Assembly (NCBI GenBank): GCA_007131435.1
Contig: SLQM01000250.1
Coordinates: forward strand, 1-9,954
Source of the DNA: Syntrophomonadaceae bacterium
Lineage (GTDB): Bacteria > Bacillota > Dethiobacteria > DTU022
Reading direction: 5' to 3'
Length of the DNA stretch: 9,954 nucleotides
Positions 6,581 through 9,954 of this stretch are shown one piece after another. Under the pieces are notes generated by a model that was not told where the DNA came from, did not search any database, and saw nothing but the letters and a program-made list of their open reading frames with translations. Made by a program: the position numbers and the translations under genes. Numbering within the stretch: position 1 is the first letter of the stretch; every line of letters begins with the position of its first letter.

Positions 6581-7456
6581 CTATTCTACAAACTCGGCCA
6601 AACAGTGCCCTTCACCGACATGCGCGAAGTGAGTTAATACATCTACCAATATATCATAAGTTTCACTATCCAGGACCGTTTCAAGGTAGGCTAAATCAGC
6701 TTCGACCGAACCATCATCAGCCAGCTCAGCTAAAGGCCCAAACCCAAAAGCTTCAAGGTTCATCGAGTCATCCAAGGGCCTGTCATCCCGGCCAAAAAGG
6801 TGATCCAGGTGAAATGTCATTTCAACTTCTGCGCTTGCACCTGGTTCTAAAATACCCTTTCTGACATCACCAACAAAATCACCGCCAAGATAGGCCACTT
6901 CAAACTCTATTCCCAGTCTAAAATCAATAACTTCTCCATCTTTTTCTGCAGTTCCAATGAATAGTATGGAGTAGCCTTCTGAAGGTCCACTATCTGCACG
7001 GGCTACAATCCAGGAAAGCGCGTTGTAATGCCCGGCAGGAGCCTGGGCAACTTCACCGACAACGACCGGATCGGCATCAGGCTGGGCCAGGTCAACTGTA
7101 TACTTTCCTGGCAGTTCAACGGCTACCTGGTATTCAATATCCCAACCCTGATCAGTATCATAGGGAGGATCTGTCTGGTAGGCTATCATATCACTTAAAG
7201 TAACATAGATATGATCAAAACTCATAACCCAGCTTTCCTTAGAATTCATACCTTCCCGGGCTCTTTCTTCACCATCTGCAACAAAAAGCAGGGTGCCCGT
7301 ATCCTCTGCAGTGTCGACTTCTACTTCTTCTACAACCTCTTCTTCATCTACAGCCCCATCAACGACTTCATCCGGGGTGTCCGCGCAGCCCGCAAAAAAG
7401 AACAGACCCAAAATTAGTAAGAAGAATAGTAGGCCCCTGAGCTTTAAACTTCCCAT
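6581..7456 (-). CDS. Putative metal-binding lipoprotein leading the Ni/Co transporter operon
   Basis: A protein of 291 residues starting at the ATG at 7456 (MGSLKLRGLL), chosen because AGAGGAGG lies 9 nt upstream and because it gives a compact lipoprotein signal peptide; the in-frame ATG at 7555 adds 33 polar residues and lacks a good ribosome binding site. The lipobox FFAGC places the lipidated Cys at 24. It is followed by an acidic linker (EEEVVEEVEVDTAED), then a beta-rich domain (GTLLFVADG, FDHIYVTLSDMIAY, GKYTVDLAQ, PAGHYNALSWIV) that loosely recalls DUF4382-type domains. The C-terminal part has TFHLDHLFGRDD (His216, Asp218, His219) and HFAHVGEGHC (His276, His279, His284, Cys285). I infer an extracellular metal-binding role from these residues and from the 19-nt gap to the NikL-like gene. 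No named family is certain. Confidence 0.8.
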   Translation of the reverse strand: MGSLKLRGLLFFLLILGLFFFAGCADTPDEVVDGAVDEEEVVEEVEVDTAEDTGTLLFVADGEERAREGMNSKESWVMSFDHIYVTLSDMIAYQTDPPYDTDQGWDIEYQVAVELPGKYTVDLAQPDADPVVVGEVAQAPAGHYNALSWIVARADSGPSEGYSILFIGTAEKDGEVIDFRLGIEFEVAYLGGDFVGDVRKGILEPGASAEVEMTFHLDHLFGRDDRPLDDSMNLEAFGFGPLAELADDGSVEADLAYLETVLDSETYDILVDVLTHFAHVGEGHCLAEFVE

Positions 7457-7465
7457 CCTAAACAT

Positions 7466-7473
7466 CCTCCTCT
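7466..7473 (-). promoter_or_regulatory. Ribosome binding site fixing the lipoprotein start
   Basis: AGAGGAGG on the minus strand, 9 nt before the ATG at 7456. It nearly touches another in-frame ATG at 7465 and so excludes that one. Confidence 0.75.
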
Positions 7474-7746
7474 TGTCGTAACGTCCACACCTATTGTAAA
7501 TTTTCCAAAGTGCGGTAGCACGATTTAAATATTTTGTGTTATTATTTTTCGACATTAAAAACTATAGTCCTGCTTTTGGGAAATAATTATTTATAAAAAT
7601 GTAACTTGATATATATTGTTTCTACCACTTTTTACTGGAAGGGCGCTCAACTTGAATTTGCGAGAACTGATCATGAAGATTAAAAAGGAAGATTTCTACT
7701 TCAAACCTGGCAAAGCGCTTGATAATTGTAAAGGGCCCGATAGTAG

Positions 7747-7774
7747 AAAAAATTGGATTGGTTTTACTTATCCA
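7747..7774 (-). terminator. Possible intrinsic terminator of the photolyase gene
   Basis: Directly after the photolyase TGA, the minus strand reads TGGAT, an 11-nt loop, ATCCA, A, then TTTTTT (7752-7747). The stem is only 5 bp, but the T-run is well placed. Confidence 0.4.
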
Positions 7775-9298
7775 TCAGTACTTACTATCAAGCCGGGCTA
7801 GAAAATCTTCTGCCTGCTCTTTAATCATTTTACGGTTTTCATTATCCATGCGACCCAGGTTTCTAAGCGTCAGGCCCATGCGCGGGTTTTTTTTGAGCAG
7901 TTCTTCATTCACCATTAAAAAATACCAATAAAGATAATTGAAGGGACAGGCCATTGAACCTATCATGATTTTGGGGTTGTAAACACAGGTGGCACAGTAG
8001 TTAGACATCCGATTGATGTAGGCGCCGGAGGCAGCATACGGCTTAGAGCTGAGCAGTCCCCCGTCGGCATAGAGGGCCATACTGTGAGTGTTCGGCAGTT
8101 CCACCCACTCGAAGGCGTCAGCATAAACAATTAAGTACCATTCTTCGACCTCGACCGGATTAATACCGGACAGGAGGGCAAAGTTTCCGGTGATCATCAA
8201 CCGCTGGATGTGGTGAGCGTAAGCATTGCGGCAAGTAGCTTCAATTGTTTCCCGCATGCAGTTTAGTTCTGTTTTACCTGTCCAGTAGAAGGAAGGGAGG
8301 GGTCGATCTGCTGAAAAGTAATTAGTTTCCCGGTAACCGGGCATATGCATCCAGTAAAAACCCCTGATATATTCACGCCAGCCGATAATTTGCCGCAGGA
8401 AACCCTCAACCGAGTGAAGCGGAGCCTTCCCCTGATCATAAGCCTGGATTACTTTCAGGCAGACTTCCCGGGGTGTTAGCAAGCCGAGGTTCAGGTAAGG
8501 TGAAAGAGTAGAGTGAAATATAAAATGCTCCCCGCTTTCCATGGCATCCTGGTAGTCTCCAAAATAATTGAGCCTGCGCTCTATAAAATCTCGGAGGCAT
8601 GCCAGCGCTTCCCTGCGGGTCACCGCCCATGCAAAATTATCCAGGTCGCCAAAGTGGGCTGAATATCTTTCTTTTACCAGCTTCATGACCACTTTTGTGG
8701 TTTCATCCGCCTTAACTTGTCTCCGTGGTGGCACTTCAAAGTTATGCGGCAATTTCTTGCGGTTCATAGTATCAAAGTTCCATTTTCCGCCTTCCGGTTT
8801 GCTTCCCTTCATCAGCCAACCGGTTTGACGGCGCATCCAGTGGTAAAAATGCTCCATGCGTATAGTTTTTCTTCCAGCGGCCCAATGCGCAAATTCTTCA
8901 CGAGAGCATAGGAAACGGCTATCATTTCGAATCTCAACCTGGATATTGTGAGCTGATGAGAATTCCTTCATCATCTGCAAGACTCGCCACTCGGATGGTT
9001 CAGTTAAAATTACCTTTCCCACCTGGTGACGCTTGATTGCCCGCAGCAGTTCACCGCTGAAAGAACCAGTGTTACTTTCTTCTTCCAGGTGTATATAGTC
9101 TACATCGATTCCTTCTGCCCGAAGTGCTTCGGCGAAGTGGCGCATTGCTGAAAGGACCAGGGCAATTTTCTGCTTGTGATTTTGAACAAAGGTAATTTCG
9201 TCTTCAAGTTCTGCCATTAGAACCAGGTCATTACCAGGATCTATACCTTCCAGGGCGCTAATATCCCGGCTAAGCTGATCACCCATTATTAGTCGCAA
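7775..9298 (-). CDS. Cryptochrome/photolyase family protein, iron-sulfur (6-4) photolyase-type
   Basis: A protein of 507 residues, the family's usual length. The N-terminal alpha/beta domain starts LRLIMGDQLS; the C-terminal helical part binds FAD. Four cysteines, C347, C435, C438 and C451 (YCATCVYNP and MACPFNYLYW), keep the spacing of the [4Fe-4S] ligands of bacterial PhrB (as I recall, 350, 438, 441, 454), and His362-His363 in AYAHHIQRLM match its active-site pair. The likely role is light-driven repair of UV (6-4) photoproducts in the cytoplasm; a photoreceptor role cannot be excluded. The start is uncertain. TTG at 9298 is the first standard start codon, but the good ribosome binding site GAGGTG (9316-9321) is 17 nt away. 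An in-frame CTG at 9307 would sit 8 nt from it and give MKTLRLIMGDQLS. It is a separate unit from the transporter operon, with its own candidate promoter. Confidence 0.93.
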   Translation of the reverse strand: MRLIMGDQLSRDISALEGIDPGNDLVLMAELEDEITFVQNHKQKIALVLSAMRHFAEALRAEGIDVDYIHLEEESNTGSFSGELLRAIKRHQVGKVILTEPSEWRVLQMMKEFSSAHNIQVEIRNDSRFLCSREEFAHWAAGRKTIRMEHFYHWMRRQTGWLMKGSKPEGGKWNFDTMNRKKLPHNFEVPPRRQVKADETTKVVMKLVKERYSAHFGDLDNFAWAVTRREALACLRDFIERRLNYFGDYQDAMESGEHFIFHSTLSPYLNLGLLTPREVCLKVIQAYDQGKAPLHSVEGFLRQIIGWREYIRGFYWMHMPGYRETNYFSADRPLPSFYWTGKTELNCMRETIEATCRNAYAHHIQRLMITGNFALLSGINPVEVEEWYLIVYADAFEWVELPNTHSMALYADGGLLSSKPYAASGAYINRMSNYCATCVYNPKIMIGSMACPFNYLYWYFLMVNEELLKKNPRMGLTLRNLGRMDNENRKMIKEQAEDFLARLDSKY

Positions 9299-9315
9299 AG
9301 TTTTCAGGAGTTCTT

Positions 9316-9321
9316 CACCTC
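9316..9321 (-). promoter_or_regulatory. Ribosome binding site upstream of the photolyase gene
   Basis: GAGGTG on the minus strand. Spacing is 8 nt to an in-frame CTG (9307) and 17 nt to the TTG (9298), so it argues for a CTG start or for an inefficient TTG start. Confidence 0.5.
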
Positions 9322-9347
9322 TGTTATGATATTTCTGCTTGCTTTAA

Positions 9348-9353
9348 ATTATA
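9348..9353 (-). promoter_or_regulatory. Candidate -10 box of the photolyase promoter
   Basis: A perfect TATAAT on the minus strand, about 40-50 nt before the possible start codons, leaving a short leader. The -35 region (around 9371-9376, TACTCT) is poor; a TTGATT further in is too close (12 nt). Confidence 0.45.
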
Positions 9354-9432
9354 CCTTCTTGCTGAAATCAAGAGTAGTTGACTTCAAATCTTCATCAAAG
9401 CATTCACCGGTTGGAACGATACCCGCCATGGT

Positions 9433-9540
9433 AAGTCAAGGGGACGCTTTGTTTGACTTCCTCGGACATCTGATAACTCGACTTCTAATATGGCAGCAAG
9501 TCAAACAAAGCGTCCCCTTGACTTGCGTCCCCTTGACTTG
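9433..9540. mobile_element. MITE/REP-like palindromic element of the GTCAAGGGGACG type
   Basis: A perfect 27-bp inverted repeat: arm one at 9433-9459 (AAGTCAAGGGGACG...TTTGACTT) and arm two at 9498-9524 are exact reverse complements around 38 nt. Each arm also carries AAGTCAA/TTGACTT at its own ends, so it can fold on its own. After arm two, the 15-bp unit CGTCCCCTTGACTTG is repeated twice in tandem (9511-9525 and 9526-9540). There is no transposase gene inside. From memory, GTCAAGGGGACG palindromes are dispersed in clostridial genomes, often near IS200-like/RAYT transposases, so this is probably a non-autonomous copy. Confidence 0.7.
9511..9540 (+). repeat. Tandem 15-bp duplication at the edge of the palindromic element
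   Basis: CGTCCCCTTGACTTG occurs twice head to tail. The first copy is largely within arm two of the element; the second lies just outside, suggesting slippage or an insertion-linked duplication. Confidence 0.85.
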
Positions 9541-9580
9541 TACAGCAAAAGGCGAGCCAATAAAGGCTCGCTGTTTGTAC
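9540..9580. repeat. Long hairpin beside the palindromic element
   Basis: GCGAGCC (9552-9558) pairs perfectly with GGCTCGC (9565-9571) around AATAAA; the outer GTACA (9540-9544) pairs with TGTAC (9576-9580). It abuts the tandem repeat and could be part of the same element. On the minus strand CTTTTG follows the stem, so a terminator role is possible but weak. Confidence 0.55.
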
Positions 9581-9640
9581 GTAAATTTTAAATTGGCTAA
9601 TCTACTATAATATGATAAAATACACACCCCCTGTAACGTT

Positions 9641-9675
9641 AAAAATAGATAGAGGGTGTGCATTTTGCACACCCT
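9641..9675 (-). terminator. Probable intrinsic terminator of the downstream-end surface-protein gene
   Basis: AGGGTGTGC (9653-9661) and GCACACCCT (9667-9675) form a perfect 9-bp stem with a 5-nt loop. On the minus strand it is followed by CTATCTATTTTT. It lies about 140 nt after the stop at 9814, the only minus-strand gene ending here. The T-run is set back by several bases. Confidence 0.5.
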
Positions 9676-9813
9676 TTGCTGCGTTTAACTATTGTGCATT
9701 TTCTACTAGGAATTACGGTGACTTCACTGGTTTTTACCATATGGTCAGAAGCATCTCTTTGTTACCCAAAGCAATCCTTCTTGAATGTTGTTGCGGTCTG
9801 CCATCCCCATGCC

Positions 9814-9954
9814 TCATGGCTTACCCGGTTTAACCGGTTTATCAGGTTTATCAGGTTTATCCTTTGACTCTGCCTGGAAATTGGCCACCAGATTGCGGTC
9901 AGCATCAATATCGAAAGTGTATGCAGCATCCGTAGTGACTTCAACGCCGTCTTC
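9814..9954 (-). CDS. C-terminal end of a surface protein with InlB-B-like repeat, 5' partial
   Basis: Reading the minus strand from base 9954 gives an uninterrupted 46 codons to a TGA at 9814-9816, beginning EDGVEVTTDAAYTFDIDADR and continuing NLVANF. This is the characteristic last strand of the bacterial InlB B-like/Flg_new_2 repeat (G-V-x-V-x-T-x-x-x-Y-T-F-x-x-x-x-x-R-x-L-V-A-N-F), common in secreted and cell-surface proteins. A low-complexity tail KDKPDKPDKPVKPGKP ends the protein, encoded by 9-bp tandem repeats. No LPXTG motif or membrane anchor follows, so the protein may be secreted or attached by other domains outside the window. A hairpin with a T-rich flank lies about 140 nt downstream. 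The overall function cannot be judged from this fragment. Confidence 0.82.
   Translation of the reverse strand, partial: EDGVEVTTDAAYTFDIDADRNLVANFQAESKDKPDKPDKPVKPGKP
9823..9862 (-). repeat. 9-bp tandem repeats encoding the Lys-Pro-Asp tail
   Basis: The unit GATAAACCT/G on the minus strand recurs in frame (GAT AAA CCT, GAT AAA CCT, GAT AAA CCG, then GTT AAA CCG), encoding D/V-K-P steps. In-frame repeats of this kind can change length by slippage without breaking the gene. Confidence 0.75.

Larger units (their letters stand above)
7457..7774 (-). other. AT-rich leader/intergenic region of the transporter operon
   Basis: These 318 nt separate the photolyase stop from the lipoprotein start and must hold the operon promoter if the operon has its own. 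I see no cobalamin riboswitch features and no NikR-type GTATGA/TCATAC operator. No hexamer pair is convincing. A small inverted repeat GTGC-ggta-GCAC lies at 7510-7521. Short open frames here on the plus strand lack ribosome binding sites and look non-coding. Confidence 0.6.
9299..9813. other. 515-nt intergenic region with several palindromes and no gene
   Basis: Apart from the promoter, mobile element, hairpins and terminator listed separately, I see a perfect 10-bp palindrome ACCATATGGT (9736-9745) and a small CTTTG-ttacc-CAAAG hairpin close by. The short open frames on both strands run through the palindromes, lack ribosome binding sites and show no family features. Confidence 0.6.

Noticed and set aside
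7457..7555. Longer lipoprotein form starting at 7555
   Set aside because: The added 33 residues are polar and displace the signal peptide; the start lacks a ribosome binding site, whereas 7456 has AGAGGAGG at 9 nt.
7457..7774. Cobalamin riboswitch or NikR operator ahead of the transporter operon
   Set aside because: I looked for B12-box-like sequence and for GTATGA/TCATAC half-sites and saw none; only a 4-bp-arm inverted repeat is present.
7616..7801. Plus-strand open frame of about 60 codons before the transporter operon
   Set aside because: No ribosome binding site, no recognisable features, and its end overlaps the firmly coded photolyase C-terminus on the other strand.
9433..9540. CRISPR array
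   Set aside because: The repeats are inverted or directly adjacent without regular spacers, and no cas gene is present.
9593..9621. Plus-strand promoter-like pair TTGGCT and TAAAAT with 17-nt spacing
   Set aside because: No plausible plus-strand gene follows, and the region is AT-rich enough for chance matches.
9436..9672. Minus-strand open frame of 78 codons across the palindromic element
   Set aside because: It is made largely of the inverted repeat and hairpin sequences, so its openness follows from the repeat and not from coding.
9612..9833. Plus-strand open frames of about 70 codons near the right end
   Set aside because: They run through a terminator hairpin and over the end of the minus-strand surface-protein gene, without a ribosome binding site.

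Overview
The window (9,954 bases) looks like a chromosomal stretch from an anaerobic Gram-positive bacterium of the Clostridia type (Bacillota). Reasons: moderate GC, strong AGGAGG-type ribosome binding sites, a lipoprotein with a classic lipobox, a MalT-like ATPase/SARP-type regulator, and a palindromic 'GTCAAGGGGACG' element of a kind I associate with clostridial genomes. This assignment is inference. One gene is on the plus strand; all others are on the minus strand.

Layout, left to right. (1) Bases 1-2745, plus strand: a large regulator whose N-terminus lies outside the window. It carries the end of a STAND ATPase module, a long TPR-like helical region, a winged helix and a BTAD domain. 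(2) It converges on two small minus-strand genes: an SRPBCC (START-like) protein at 2804-3235, and a 115-residue cysteine-containing protein at 3331-3678 that I read as a divergent stand-alone 'GYWK' module. (3) Bases 3863-7456, minus strand: a tight five-gene operon for a nickel/cobalt ECF transporter. Its transcription order is lipoprotein, NikL-like membrane-anchored protein, CbiM/NikM, CbiQ, CbiO. Junctions are 19 nt, 2 nt, a 4-nt overlap and 61 nt. (4) Bases 7775-9298, minus strand: a cryptochrome/photolyase-family protein with the four cysteines and the His-His pair of the iron-sulfur (6-4) photolyase branch. (5) Bases 9299-9813: about 500 nt without a gene. It holds a probable photolyase promoter, a MITE/REP-like element with perfect 27-bp inverted arms, and two further strong hairpins. 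(6) Bases 9814-9954, minus strand: the last 46 codons of a surface protein ending in an InlB-B-like repeat and a Lys-Pro tail; its start lies beyond the window.

How the genes fit together. The transporter operon is the one clear system. CbiM/NikM binds the metal through its N-terminal Met-His, CbiQ couples it to the CbiO ATPase, and the NikL-like protein replaces the usual CbiN/NikN helper. The MHIPDG start of the S component, the NikL-like partner and the lack of a recognisable cobalamin riboswitch favour nickel over cobalt. The lipoprotein ahead of it has His/Asp motifs and may be an extracellular metal-binding accessory. No sequence evidence links the regulator, SRPBCC protein, GYWK protein or photolyase to this system.
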